Shown: positions 1-7,803 of the stretch, in pieces | How positions within the stretch are numbered: position 1 is the stretch's first letter | Layout of the letters: every line of letters begins with the position of its first letter | From: JAWXUU01 sp044426085 | GTDB lineage: Bacteria; Bacillota; Clostridia; Christensenellales; CAMQZB01 | Direction: 5' to 3' | Assembly (NCBI GenBank): GCA_044426085.1 | Contig: JAWXUU010000012.1 | Coordinates: 1 to 62,280 of the forward strand | Length of the DNA: 62,280 nt | Made by a program: the position numbers and the translations under genes | Notes under the pieces: generated by a model | The model's database searches: none | What the model was told of the DNA's origin: nothing | What the model saw: the letters and a program-made list of their open reading frames with translations, nothing else

Positions 1-55
1 CCCGTAATTTTAATAAATCAACCATTTAAGCCAAAATAGCCCCATAATTTTAATA
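1..55 (+). promoter_or_regulatory. Direct repeats upstream of XRE regulator
   Basis: A 15-base element, CCCGTAATTTTAATA, at 1-15 recurs with one change (CCCATAATTTTAATA) at 41-55, exactly 40 bases apart and just ahead of the regulator start at 72. Tandem sites of this kind before an XRE gene are often its own operators. That role is inferred. The first copy touches the window edge, so more copies could lie outside. Confidence 0.4.
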
Positions 56-71
56 TAAGGAGTGGTTTAAT

Positions 72-497
72 ATGGGAACTTTTAGCGAAAGAATTAAAGA
101 ATTGATGAGTGAACATGGATACAATACAATCACGCTCGGCGAAGCTGTCGGAGTTTATGCGAATAATGTTTCTACTTGGATCAATAATAACTCAGACGTT
201 AAACTTTCAACCCTTATAAAATTGAGTAACTTATTTGGCGTTTCAATTGAATTTCTTTCAGGAAGAATTGAAATTGATGAAATCACGGTTAAAAATACAA
301 ACATAAATTTTTACGATAGATTATCGAAAATTTTGGAAGAAAAATCTATTACAAAATATAATTTAAACAAACATGTTCTAAACTCTAAAAGCACAATATA
401 TCAATGGAAAAAAGGTAGCGAACCACGTCTTTCATCATTAATCGCCATTGCAGATTATTTAGATGTTACTATCGATTATTTGGTTGGAAGAGAATAA
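72..497 (+). CDS. Two-domain XRE-family HTH transcriptional regulator
   Basis: A 141-residue DNA-binding protein made of two consecutive Cro/C1-type helix-turn-helix domains, about residues 4-66 and 80-140. Each ends in the typical ...LFGVSIEFLSGR or ...YLDVTIDYLVGR segment that closes an XRE domain. There is no ligand or protease domain. An AAGGAG ribosome binding site lies 8-13 bases before the ATG. Such proteins usually repress genes of mobile elements, and the neighbouring relaxase and TnpV genes fit that. The paired direct repeats upstream suggest autoregulation. It is convergent with the TnpV pair and separated from it by a hairpin. The family call is firm; the target genes are unknown. 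Confidence 0.9.
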   Translation: MGTFSERIKELMSEHGYNTITLGEAVGVYANNVSTWINNNSDVKLSTLIKLSNLFGVSIEFLSGRIEIDEITVKNTNINFYDRLSKILEEKSITKYNLNKHVLNSKSTIYQWKKGSEPRLSSLIAIADYLDVTIDYLVGRE

Positions 498-518
498 AAG
501 ACACAAGAAAAAATATAA

Positions 519-550
519 GGCGACTGCAAAGAAAAATCCTTGCAGTCGCC
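519..550. terminator. Terminator after XRE gene
   Basis: GGCGACTGCAA (519-529) and TTGCAGTCGCC (540-550) form a perfect 11-bp stem followed by TTTTTT on the plus strand. It lies between the convergent XRE and TnpV genes and could also stop minus-strand reads. Confidence 0.85.
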
Positions 551-554
551 TTTT

Positions 555-1037
555 TTACATTACTATCTCTCCAAAATCCTCCACCATGGATTCTATGATT
601 TCAGCGGTTACTATGTCGCTGATATCGTTGGTGATTTGAACGCATGTTCGTTTATCAAAGGGCGAGTCTATGCTTTTTATGAAGTCTCGTTCTTCTTGCA
701 TTCGTCTATTGTAGATTTTGTTTGCTTTGACATCGAAGTCACGGAGGTAGCTATCTAGCTTATTTTCGTGAATCATGAGCAGAAATTCTGTTTCTTTTTT
801 CTCTTTCAGAAAACGTCCTCTTGCACAACCGAAGAAGCCACATTTTACTTCTTTAAACGCTGGAACATATGGATAATATACCCCATTGAAATATGTGTAT
901 AGATTGTGTTTTTCGGGAACGAATTTATACAAATCGTGACCGTCTTGTGTTTTTACTTTCAAATCAGGTGCTTTCATGTCTTGCCAAATTTTCAGCAATT
1001 CTTCATACACTTCTTTATTTATAAAATCATTTATCAT
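555..1037 (-). CDS. TnpV-like transposon-encoded protein (copy 2)
   Basis: A 160-residue soluble protein that resembles the TnpV family found on Tn4451-type mobilizable transposons. The visible family pattern is an N-terminal YEELLKIW segment, a central NGVYYP motif (about residues 51-56), a Gly/Arg-rich turn with RFLKEKK, the LDSYL segment and a C-terminal helix ending in TAEIIESMVED. It is clearly paralogous to the gene directly upstream (1048-1518), sharing YEELLKIW and the GVYYP core, so the two look like a tandem duplication. TnpV has no established biochemical role. A possible HTH or accessory function in transposition is only inference. The 3' end lies 4 bases from the hairpin at 519-550. 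Confidence 0.6.
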   Translation of the reverse strand: MINDFINKEVYEELLKIWQDMKAPDLKVKTQDGHDLYKFVPEKHNLYTYFNGVYYPYVPAFKEVKCGFFGCARGRFLKEKKETEFLLMIHENKLDSYLRDFDVKANKIYNRRMQEERDFIKSIDSPFDKRTCVQITNDISDIVTAEIIESMVEDFGEIVM

Positions 1038-1047
1038 ATTTACACTC

Positions 1048-1518
1048 CTATATTTGATTTATTTCTGCAATGATTGCACTATTAACATCCAAAACCATTT
1101 TATTGATTTCTTTATCAATAAAATGCGAGTATTCAGGATTTTTTACAACTTCGTCTTTGTAACCTTCAAGTTTATCCTTCAACATATCAATGAAAGATGC
1201 ACTAGCTTCTTCGTTATATTTCATCAAATAGCTAGCTAGGTAGTTACGCTTTTCCATATATTCAACCAATTCAGGCTGATTATCTTGCAAAAACTTCAAT
1301 CGAATAGCGCCATATTTGCCATACAAGTCCTGAGGATCATGCAGTATGTTTGGATAGTATACTCCGTCCAAATTTGTGTACCACAGCTTATTTCCCTCAT
1401 CATACAAATACAGGTTTTCACCATCTTCCGTTTTTGCATCCATGTTGTCAAATCCCATAGATTTCCATATTTTTAATAGTTCTTCATAAGTTTCTTCACT
1501 GTTTAGTTTTGTGTTCAT
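1048..1518 (-). CDS. TnpV-like transposon-encoded protein (copy 1)
   Basis: A 156-residue paralogue of the 555-1037 gene. It has the same layout: YEELLKIW near residue 10, LDGVYYPNI in the middle, YGAIRLKFLQ, then NYLASYL and a C-terminal NSAIIAEINQI. The middle-to-end spacing matches the TnpV family (canonical pattern Y-x-NGxxYPN, YG-x-x-R-x-x-YL, LxxYL, then a terminal EI-x-x-E helix). AAGGAGAATTAATT before the ATG is a good ribosome binding site. It follows the relaxase gene by 12 bases, probably in one transcript with it. In Tn4451, tnpV and the relaxase tnpZ also occur together, which supports a Tn4451-like origin. Confidence 0.6.
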   Translation of the reverse strand: MNTKLNSEETYEELLKIWKSMGFDNMDAKTEDGENLYLYDEGNKLWYTNLDGVYYPNILHDPQDLYGKYGAIRLKFLQDNQPELVEYMEKRNYLASYLMKYNEEASASFIDMLKDKLEGYKDEVVKNPEYSHFIDKEINKMVLDVNSAIIAEINQI

Positions 1519-1530
1519 AATTAATTCTCC

Positions 1531-2691
1531 TTAAAGGCTGAAACCGCCTTTATTATTTGTTTTTATTTGTGTTTTTGTTTGATTAACTTGTTGTTTATCA
1601 TGATCCAAAAGCATTTTATCTACTTTAGTTGGACCGATGATTTTGCGGATTTTATCGTATTTTTCCGCTTTTCCGAATAGCTTTTTGTAAAGTCTTGTTG
1701 CATCTTCACAGCCTTTTATTGCGCCTTCTAAGACAGCTTGCAAGGCAGCTATCTCTCTTGATTGTTGCCTGTTTTTCGTAAGCAATTTTGTCGCTATCTT
1801 ACCCAATTTTTTAAATTCAGATGACAATTTGCCAAAAAATGGCATTGCTATTTTTTGATGATAGGTGCGAGCTGACATGAATGAGGTTGGTGGAGGGAGT
1901 TGCCACGCTGGGTCATCTAGCTTTGGGATATTTTTGCTTGTGTCTTTTTCCGACTCCTCAATATCTGCAAGAATATCTTTTTTATCATCAAGCCGTTTTT
2001 CAAGTCCAGCAAGCTCTTTTTCTCGTTCTTGCTTTTTGAAATCTAGCACTGAAAGATGTTTGCTTGTGTTGCCTTTATATTCCCAATCAACTCCAAATTT
2101 AAGCATTGAATCGAGAAGTTGCACTCGCTCCTTATTTGCGAATTGTTTCCACTCTGTTTGACCTTTGCCGTTGCTTTTACAACCTTGCTCAAGCAGTGCT
2201 TGTTTGAGTGAAACTCTCGTTTCCATGCCACGTTTACTGCCCGTTATGTATGGCACAAAGTCTATGTGCAGATGCGGGGTTTCTTCATCCATATGCAAGT
2301 GTGCTGAGAATACTTTTAGGTTCTCGTTGCGCTCTTGAAAGTCTTGCATATAGTCTGTCAAAATTTCTTTTGCAAGCTGACCGTTTTCACTTCTTGCGTT
2401 CATATCATCTTTGTTTCCGACTTGGATGATTAATTCATGAAAGAGTTTTTCTTGCTTGGATGTGCAGATTTTTTCGTAGTAGTTTTCCACTTTTCTATCT
2501 GACCTTGTTTGCTTAGCGTTGTACTTTTCTACTGCTTCATCAAACAAATCATGATAGACAGTCTTCAAGTTTTCTTTGCAAAAACAGATGTTATTTGACG
2601 TTCTTTCCTTATCGACGTTGTCTGCTTTGAACGCCCTTTCGTTGTGTCGTAGTGAGCCTTTTCCCACCATGACAGAGATACTTCTTTCCAT
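1531..2691 (-). CDS. MobV/Pre-family relaxase (plasmid recombination/mobilization protein)
   Basis: A nicking relaxase of the MobV (Pre/TnpZ) family that would start conjugative mobilization by cutting at an oriT. The diagnostic metal-binding motif HLHMDEETPHLH (family HxDExxPHxH) is present about a third of the way in. It is preceded by a conserved N-terminal block with RHNERAF, and the C-terminal third is charged and coiled-coil-like. The reading frame is open to 2748, but the start is taken at 2691 because GGAGGTGATAACT directly precedes that ATG and the protein then begins MERSISVMVGKGS, as in relatives. That gives about 386 residues. Inverted repeats immediately upstream (2734-2823) are oriT candidates. 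With the TnpV genes it suggests a Tn4451-like mobilizable element. No recombinase is visible, so the element is incomplete or continues to the left. Confidence 0.88.
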   Translation of the reverse strand: MERSISVMVGKGSLRHNERAFKADNVDKERTSNNICFCKENLKTVYHDLFDEAVEKYNAKQTRSDRKVENYYEKICTSKQEKLFHELIIQVGNKDDMNARSENGQLAKEILTDYMQDFQERNENLKVFSAHLHMDEETPHLHIDFVPYITGSKRGMETRVSLKQALLEQGCKSNGKGQTEWKQFANKERVQLLDSMLKFGVDWEYKGNTSKHLSVLDFKKQEREKELAGLEKRLDDKKDILADIEESEKDTSKNIPKLDDPAWQLPPPTSFMSARTYHQKIAMPFFGKLSSEFKKLGKIATKLLTKNRQQSREIAALQAVLEGAIKGCEDATRLYKKLFGKAEKYDKIRKIIGPTKVDKMLLDHDKQQVNQTKTQIKTNNKGGFSL

Positions 2692-2733
2692 AGTTATCAC
2701 CTCCGTTTTTAGGGAATACCCTTGTTTTTCGCC

Positions 2734-2823
2734 CTTTGCCACAGGCAAAGCGCATGCATTTTTGATACAGTGCCTTAAGGCATGTGTCGAAAGTGCTTTT
2801 GCGTTACTTTTGACAAAAGTAAC
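2734..2823. other. Inverted-repeat cluster upstream of relaxase (candidate oriT)
   Basis: Three dyads sit within 90 bases of the relaxase start: CTTTGCC/GGCAAAG (2734-2740 and 2744-2750), the perfect palindrome TGCCTTAAGGCA (2771-2782), and GTTACTTTT/AAAAGTAAC (2803-2811 and 2815-2823). MobV relaxases generally act on inverted repeats just upstream of their own gene, so this is the natural place for the oriT. The exact nick site cannot be read from the sequence. Confidence 0.45.
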
Positions 2824-2901
2824 AAAACCATTTACTATATGGTTACCCTCTATTATAGATTTAGAGACACAATAAAAAATTTCGATACACCATTTTTAAA
2901 A

Positions 2902-3216
2902 TTAATCTAGCGTTTCTAAACGCTTAAAGGCTTCCCTGATTTCTTCATCAGAATAGTTTCGCGATAAAATTTGTTCTGTTCCACTTGCCACAGCCATTTG
3001 CGGTTTGTCACTTTTCACTGGCGACATATTTTTTATTTCTTCAATATTCTTCAATCCAAGGTCACTCCAATTTTTCATGCATTTTCTTGCGTACTGCACT
3101 TTGTTCTTATTTGCATAAGTTTCAGCAAGTGTCATAGCATGAATTTTTATTTCATCTTCTTCCTTTTCGCAAGGCTGAATTTTATCAGCTGGTGGCGAAG
3201 AAGTTTTGGTGTGCAA
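2902..3216 (-). pseudogene. DnaD-like C-terminal domain fragment (replication protein remnant)
   Basis: A 104-residue frame. Residues 29-61 (TLAETYANKNK... then YARKCMKNWSDLGLKNIEEI) match the DnaD/DnaB_2 C-terminal domain pattern, in which a YI-x-x-ILKNW-x-x-xGI-x-TxEE helix binds DNA in replisome-organiser and plasmid replication proteins. The N-terminal winged-helix part expected of a full protein is absent. The start is poor: a TTG with no clear ribosome binding site, right behind the stop of another small frame. I therefore read it as the 3' remnant of a replication initiator carried by the mobile element. A short stand-alone DnaD-tail protein is the alternative. Confidence 0.45.
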
Positions 3217-3218
3217 TT

Positions 3219-3386
3219 TTAAATTATATAATGATTAATAAATAGGTCTGATTCCATGATTTCAACCAAGTCTTTGGTCAGACCGCTATTCACCCCACCA
3301 TGCAAATCTTCTCCACGAATAAACTCATCAAGTTCACTCGATCTCATTTCTGGTTTATCTCGTATTCTCTTTTTGAATATGTTCAT
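3219..3386 (-). CDS. Small hypothetical protein (55 aa)
   Basis: A short frame beginning MNIFKKRIRDKPEMR. Its ATG at 3386 is preceded by AAAAGGAGC, a proper ribosome binding site, so it is probably translated. The frame is open further upstream to 3419, but that part overlaps a terminator. The protein is charged, with no membrane segment or recognisable domain. It ends two bases before the DnaD-like fragment and may be the broken N-terminal part of the same ancestral gene or an independent mobile-element gene. No function can be assigned. Confidence 0.4.
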   Translation of the reverse strand: MNIFKKRIRDKPEMRSSELDEFIRGEDLHGGVNSGLTKDLVEIMESDLFINHYII

Positions 3387-3410
3387 TTTTGCTCCTTTTT
3401 TTGTAAAGAA

Positions 3411-3437
3411 AAAGAGCAACTGATTTAGTTACTCTTT
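3411..3437 (-). terminator. Terminator of the CNNM gene
   Basis: Read on the minus strand, AAAGAGTAACT pairs with AGTTGCTCTTT (one mismatch, 5-base loop), followed by TTCTTTAC. It lies 58 bases behind the stop codon of the 3495-4751 gene. Confidence 0.6.
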
Positions 3438-3494
3438 GTGTTTGTTATTTAGTTGCTTGAATTATGCTTATAATGCTTAAAACAATTGTTTTGT

Positions 3495-4751
3495 TTAACT
3501 CTCAACATGAACTTCAATTTCTAAAATTCTGCTATATTTTGTTTTTTTAATTTTGATGTTCATATTTTCATATTTAAATGTTTCACCAGCATGGGGTATA
3601 TAATTCAGAGTTTTAATAACCCATCCAGATACTGTTTTGATATTATCATATTTTTCTGATTCTAAACAAATTGCAAATTCATCAAAGAAATTCTTAAGAT
3701 TAGAAGAACCTAGAACAATGTATTTATTATCATCTATTTCAGTAAACTCATTAACAATTTTATCATGTTCGTCCCAAATTTCACCTACTAATTCTTCTAA
3801 AATATCTTCGACCGTAACAAGCCCCATCGTTCCGCCAAACTCATCTACAACGATGCTCATGTGAATCTTAGTTGATTGAAGTTCTCTAAGCAAATTGGAA
3901 ACTTTCATTTTGGGCAACGTAAAATATAATGGTTTTATAATTTCTTTAAAGTCGATTTTATCTTGTAGCAGTATTTTGTAAAAATCTTTTTCTAAAATGA
4001 ATCCAACGATTTGGTCAATGTTTTCATCATATACTGGCATTCTTGAATATTCATTTTCTAAAAAAACATTTTTGACTTCTTCCATGCTAAGTTTATTTGA
4101 AATAGCAATTATTTCTTGTCTTGAAGTTAAAACATCACTTGCTTCAAGGTCATCAAATTTAATCGCACTTCTAATCAATTTACTTTCATGTTCATCAATT
4201 CCACCTAGCTGTTCAGTTTCTTCAATTATATTTATAAGTTCATCATCACTTAGTCCTTTGTCCTTTTTAAACTTAAATATTTTATTCAAAAGTTTTTTCC
4301 AAAGACTAAAAGGAAAATTCAGTGGTAATAAAATTATCATGAACATTCTAAGAAGTGGCGCAAAAAGCATTGCAATTTTTTCTGGGTTTTCTTTTGCTAA
4401 AATTTTTGGAGTGATTTCACCAAAAATCAACACTACGATTGTCATTACAACAGTTGAAGCAATAACAGCAGCAGCTTCATCATGCGACATAAGTCTTGTA
4501 AATAGCACTGTTGCAAGTGAAGCTGAAACAATGTTAACAATATTGTTTCCTATCAAAATAGTTGAAAGAATTTTATCAAATTGATCTGAAAGTTCATAGG
4601 CGAGTTTAGCACGTTGGTTTCCGTGTTTAACATAGCTTTTGAGCCTTGCTTTGTTAAGGCTTGAAAATGCCGTTTCTGTTGATGAAAAATACGCGGATAG
4701 AATAATACAGATAATAATTGTAATTAATAGTGTCATACTGGCACTGTCCAT
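3495..4751 (-). CDS. CNNM/CBS-domain transporter (HlyC/CorC family), probable divalent-cation exporter
   Basis: A 418-residue membrane protein. The N-terminal CNNM (DUF21) domain covers about residues 1-190 with several membrane helices and the family signature STETAFSSLNKARL near residues 24-37. A CBS pair follows (about 195-330), containing the SRMPVYDENIDQIVGFIL and VVDEFGGTMGLVTVEDILEELVGEI blocks. A C-terminal CorC/HlyC domain covers about 340-415. Relatives move Mg2+ or other divalent metals. Here the gene sits behind a yybP-ykoY riboswitch, which senses Mn2+, so manganese export or tolerance is the likely role. That specificity is inferred from regulation, not from residues in the protein. 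AAAGGAG precedes the ATG. It is monocistronic, with its own promoter, riboswitch and terminator. Confidence 0.9.
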   Translation of the reverse strand: MDSASMTLLITIIICIILSAYFSSTETAFSSLNKARLKSYVKHGNQRAKLAYELSDQFDKILSTILIGNNIVNIVSASLATVLFTRLMSHDEAAAVIASTVVMTIVVLIFGEITPKILAKENPEKIAMLFAPLLRMFMIILLPLNFPFSLWKKLLNKIFKFKKDKGLSDDELINIIEETEQLGGIDEHESKLIRSAIKFDDLEASDVLTSRQEIIAISNKLSMEEVKNVFLENEYSRMPVYDENIDQIVGFILEKDFYKILLQDKIDFKEIIKPLYFTLPKMKVSNLLRELQSTKIHMSIVVDEFGGTMGLVTVEDILEELVGEIWDEHDKIVNEFTEIDDNKYIVLGSSNLKNFFDEFAICLESEKYDNIKTVSGWVIKTLNYIPHAGETFKYENMNIKIKKTKYSRILEIEVHVES

Positions 4752-4802
4752 GATGATTTTTTTCTCCTTTTAATTGCTTGTTTTTATGTTCATATATATA
4801 AA

Positions 4803-4940
4803 ATAAAAACAGCAAGACTCATATTGCATAAATAACACAATAAAAGTCTTGCTGTTTAATTATCAACCGGATTTAAACAAAGTTCAAATCGTAATGACGA
4901 TAGGATAAACACTATTCAGTGCCAGCTACTCCCTTTTGAT
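4803..4940 (-). promoter_or_regulatory. yybP-ykoY manganese riboswitch with intrinsic terminator
   Basis: On the minus strand the leader begins AAAAGGGAGTAGC (4938 downward), passes CGTCATTACG and ATCCGG, and closes with CAGCAAGACTTTTA. These are the conserved blocks of the yybP-ykoY (Mn2+-sensing) aptamer: GGGGAGUAG at the 5' side, the CGUCA loop, and AGCAAGAC at the 3' side. The AAAAG and CTTTT ends can form the closing P1 stem. The 3' conserved strand is also the 5' arm of a perfect 13-bp terminator, AAACAGCAAGACT with AGTCTTGCTGTTT (4845-4857 and 4807-4819), followed by TTTATTTT. Aptamer closure and terminator are thus mutually exclusive. Mn2+ binding would turn on the downstream CNNM gene. 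Confidence 0.87.
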
Positions 4941-4947
4941 TAACATA

Positions 4948-4976
4948 ATAATACAGCATAATCAATGAAAAGTCAA
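4948..4976 (-). promoter_or_regulatory. Promoter of the riboswitch-CNNM transcript
   Basis: Minus-strand TTGACT (4971-4976), a 17-base spacer and TATTAT (4948-4953). The predicted start point near 4941 falls exactly at the 5' edge of the riboswitch aptamer, which supports both calls. Confidence 0.7.
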
Positions 4977-5085
4977 CAAATAAATTGCAAACTTTTATTC
5001 CACCCCCCAAAAAAATATTCTGCTACTCATCTAATATAAATAATCCAACTTTATATGTGGTCATCGATAGTATATCACATTATCG

Positions 5086-5256
5086 TTAAACAATAAATAT
5101 CCCACGATTATTATATACGCTATCTGTATTTCTATTTCGCAAGGCTCTATCAAGTGCCATGATGGTTGCCACTGCTCCGCGGGTAAGTTCGGTGGATTTT
5201 TCTTTGTCTGCTTTTATGTTGCCAGCGGGGTCTGTTCGCACGAAGATGACATGGCA
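5086..5256 (-). pseudogene. Phage terminase large subunit, C-terminal remnant
   Basis: The minus strand translates without interruption from about 5256 to a TAA at 5086. It gives a 56-residue tail containing VRTDPAGNIKADKEKS, GAVATIMALDRALRN and a final SVYNNRGIFIV. This is the conserved C-terminus of double-stranded-DNA phage terminase large subunits (usually ...DPAGNIKPDKxKSTEKIDGxVAxIMALDRA...YDxRGLLVL). An in-frame TGA lies directly upstream and there is no start codon or ribosome binding site. So it is a 3' fragment of a gene that normally has more than 500 codons, a relic of a prophage once present next to guaA. It is too short to appear in ordinary gene calls. Confidence 0.8.
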
Positions 5257-5455
5257 CTCTCATTAACTTTTTGAGAGAACACAAAAATGCACAGCTGAAC
5301 CAGAGTTTCTAGATGCCTAAAATAATTAAAATATCATAATATAAATCACTGAAAATAACGTGGATAAAATAGCAACAAATGAGTCAAAAAGCAACCACGA
5401 ATAACGAAAAAATTTGAAAAACGTATCAAAAACGTATCACGGGGCAAAAAATAAG
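5257..5455. other. Non-coding AT-rich junction between phage relic and guaA (candidate attachment region)
   Basis: There is no reading frame of note here. The stretch contains repeated words: AAAAACGTATCA twice in tandem at about 5418-5440, GCAAC twice around 5384-5410, and an inverted CGTGG/CCACG pair. Short repeated arm-type words next to the 3' end of guaA, a known integration hotspot for genomic islands, suggest an old integrase attachment region. I could not find a second copy of the guaA end in the window, so the core site is unproven. Confidence 0.3.
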
Positions 5456-5488
5456 CCCCGAATCCCTTTGTTTATAAGGGGTTCGGGG
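5456..5488 (-). terminator. guaA terminator
   Basis: On the minus strand CCCCGAACCCCTT pairs with AAGGGATTCGGGG (one bulge/mismatch), then CTTATTTTTT. It begins 11 bases after the guaA stop. The opposite strand also has a T run, so it may work both ways. Confidence 0.9.
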
Positions 5489-5498
5489 ATTTTTTACT

Positions 5499-7031
5499 TT
5501 ATTCCCATTCTATCGTTGCTGGGGGTTTGCTGGTTATGTCGTAGACTATGCGGTTTATGTGTTTTACTTCGTTTACTATGCGGACGCTGATGGATTCTAG
5601 GGTTTCGAAGGGGATTCTTGCCCAGTCGGCTGTCATGCCGTCTACGCTGGTTACGGCGCGGAGGGCTATTGTGTAGTCGTAGGTTCTTTCGTCGCCCATA
5701 ACTCCGACAGATCTTGTTCCTGTTAGCACTGTGAAGTATTGCCAGATTTCTTTATCGAGACCGGCTTTTGCGATTTCGTCGCGGTATACCCAATCTGATT
5801 CACGCAAGATATCAAGTTTTTCAGGGGTGATTTCTCCCATGATTCTTATTGCTAGGCCTGGGCCTGGGAAAGGTTGACGCATGACGATTGATTCTGGAAG
5901 CCCGAGTTCGAAACCAACTTTTCTGACTTCGTCTTTGAACAAATCTCTTAGTGGTTCAACGATTTCTTTGAAATCAACCACGCTTGGAAGTCCGCCCACG
6001 TTGTGGTGTGATTTGATGACAGCTGATGTTTCTGTTCCGCTTTCAACCACGTCTGGATAGATTGTGCCTTGGACAAGATAGTCCACTTGACCGATTTCTT
6101 TAGCAGCTTTTTCAAATGCTTTGATGAATTTTTCGCCGATGATTTTTCTTTTTGTTTCTGGATCTGAAACGCCTTTGAGCGCACCCAAGAAATCTTCGCT
6201 TGCATCAACTGTGATCATGTTCATGCCACGTTCATGTTTGAATACTCTTTCGATTTCTTCAGTTTCGTTTTTACGCATCAAGCCGTGATCGACATAAACA
6301 CAGACAAGATTTTCACCGCTGGCTTGGTGGACAAGCGATGCGGCAACAGCTGAATCTACGCCACCAGAAAGCGCGAGAAGCACTTTTTTGTCGCCTAGTG
6401 TTGCTTTGAGCTTGGCAACTGATTCTGTCACGAAGTTTGCCATTGTCCAGTCGCGTTTTGCAGAGCAAACTTTCCAAAGGAAGTTTTCAAGAATTTTCAT
6501 GCCTTGGTTTGTGTGGAACACTTCTGGGTGGAATTGCACACCATAAAGTTTTCTTTCAGAGTTTTGAAGTGCGGCGATTGGGCAAGACGCTGTTTTTGCA
6601 ACGATTTCGAACCCTTCTGGAAGCACTGACACATAGTTTGTGTGGCTCATCCAACAAACATTTTCTTTATCTACGCCTTCAAAAAGGACGCTATCAAGAT
6701 ACGTGATTTCTCTTCTGCCATATTCGCGTTCTGGTGCTTTTTCCACCTTTCCGCCAAGGTCTGCGCCCATAAGTTGACTGCCGTAGCAAATGCCCAAAAT
6801 TGGGATACCGAGGTCGTATATTTCCATCGGCACTCTTGGAGCGTTATCCGCAAATACATCGTTTGGACCGCCCGTGAAAATGATACCAATCGGGTCGATT
6901 TCTTTGATTTTTTCAATCGATGTTTTTGGACTTACCATTTCTGAATAGATATTGAGTTCACGAACTCTTCTTGCGATGAGTTGGTTATACTGTCCGCCAA
7001 AATCTAGCACTAATACTTTTTCGTGTTTCAT
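5499..7031 (-). CDS. guaA: GMP synthase (glutamine-hydrolysing)
   Basis: Converts XMP, ATP and glutamine to GMP, the last step of guanine nucleotide synthesis. It has 510 residues, the usual length. The class I glutamine amidotransferase domain (1-190) shows the nucleophile in GICYGSQ (Cys82) and the FHPE pair (His168, Glu170). The ATP-pyrophosphatase domain begins around 200 with the P-loop SGGVDS (222-227). The C-terminal dimerisation domain ends KPPATIEWE, as in the family. AAGGAAG precedes the ATG. It is followed by its own terminator and flanked downstream by mobile-element relics, in keeping with the guaA 3' end being a common island insertion site. Confidence 0.98.
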   Translation of the reverse strand: MKHEKVLVLDFGGQYNQLIARRVRELNIYSEMVSPKTSIEKIKEIDPIGIIFTGGPNDVFADNAPRVPMEIYDLGIPILGICYGSQLMGADLGGKVEKAPEREYGRREITYLDSVLFEGVDKENVCWMSHTNYVSVLPEGFEIVAKTASCPIAALQNSERKLYGVQFHPEVFHTNQGMKILENFLWKVCSAKRDWTMANFVTESVAKLKATLGDKKVLLALSGGVDSAVAASLVHQASGENLVCVYVDHGLMRKNETEEIERVFKHERGMNMITVDASEDFLGALKGVSDPETKRKIIGEKFIKAFEKAAKEIGQVDYLVQGTIYPDVVESGTETSAVIKSHHNVGGLPSVVDFKEIVEPLRDLFKDEVRKVGFELGLPESIVMRQPFPGPGLAIRIMGEITPEKLDILRESDWVYRDEIAKAGLDKEIWQYFTVLTGTRSVGVMGDERTYDYTIALRAVTSVDGMTADWARIPFETLESISVRIVNEVKHINRIVYDITSKPPATIEWE

Positions 7032-7115
7032 ATTTCTTCCTTTGAGTTTATTTATTACTTGTTTATGGCACTTATAAAAATGCCATCTATTTTAAAATTC
7101 AAATGCTTTGAACTT

Positions 7116-7772
7116 TTATGCAAATTTTTCGTTTAGGGTTTCCAATCTTTCTGCCCATATTTCATATTCGCTTCCGCTTGAAATCATGAGTGCTTCCAAA
7201 ATGATGTTATACTGTTTTATATCGCTTGCTCCAACCAAATTGCTTTCGTATAGATCGAGCATTTGAGATGCAAATTCACTGTCCCCTGCATCTGAAACCA
7301 CACCGCACAAGATGATGCCAACGCCAAAATCTTCGTAGCCTTTTGACAGCCTGTTTGACAGCACAGCAATTGCAGTTTCTTGCATTTCCATTTCGTATAA
7401 CGCTTCAAGGATATAGGTTTCTATAAAGGCGTCGTAGCCCATTGATGTGAGAGAACTTGAACCGAGAAATACAACGTAGGCTTCGTAGTATTGATGATTT
7501 AGCATTTCCATGCCGTATTCTGCAATTTCTTCAAAATTTTCGTTATATATTTCGTAGTTCAAAATTGTTGCAAGAGAGTTGATATCTCCGCTTTTTTCAT
7601 AGTTGGCTTTTTCAAACGCTATCGACAATTTTTCCATGCCAAGATCGCTTGCAACGACAGAAACTTTTCCCGGCAAAAACACCATGAAAACAGACGTTAT
7701 GAATAACGTTATTATCAAGAGAACTACTATCGTTTTGATTATTAAATTTGATGTTTTCATTTCAGTGCTCAT
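7116..7772 (-). CDS. Membrane-anchored hypothetical protein with helical-repeat-like body
   Basis: About 218 residues. I take the ATG at 7772 as start because GAGGTAATA directly precedes it; the open frame runs 15 codons further but without a ribosome binding site. A single hydrophobic helix near residues 10-35 anchors it, with the rest outside the cell. The body is a series of amphipathic, Ala/Leu/Glu-rich helices of roughly 35 residues, such as the EALYEMEMQETAIAVL segment, resembling TPR-like alpha repeats, though no clear motif can be assigned. It has its own promoter (7804-7833) and ends 84 bases ahead of guaA. Function unknown. Confidence 0.7.
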   Translation of the reverse strand: MSTEMKTSNLIIKTIVVLLIITLFITSVFMVFLPGKVSVVASDLGMEKLSIAFEKANYEKSGDINSLATILNYEIYNENFEEIAEYGMEMLNHQYYEAYVVFLGSSSLTSMGYDAFIETYILEALYEMEMQETAIAVLSNRLSKGYEDFGVGIILCGVVSDAGDSEFASQMLDLYESNLVGASDIKQYNIILEALMISSGSEYEIWAERLETLNEKFA

Positions 7773-7803
7773 TATTACCTCAAACAAGTTTACGCTTTGT
7801 ATT

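Noticed and set aside
3997..4584. 195-codon plus-strand frame inside the CNNM gene
   Set aside because: It is antisense to a clear CNNM/CBS protein, Ser-rich by codon mirroring, with no start signal.
7040..7110. Hairpin ATGGCA/TGCCAT between the 7116 gene and guaA as a riboswitch or terminator
   Set aside because: The stem is only 6 bp with no T run and no aptamer motif, so no function is supported.
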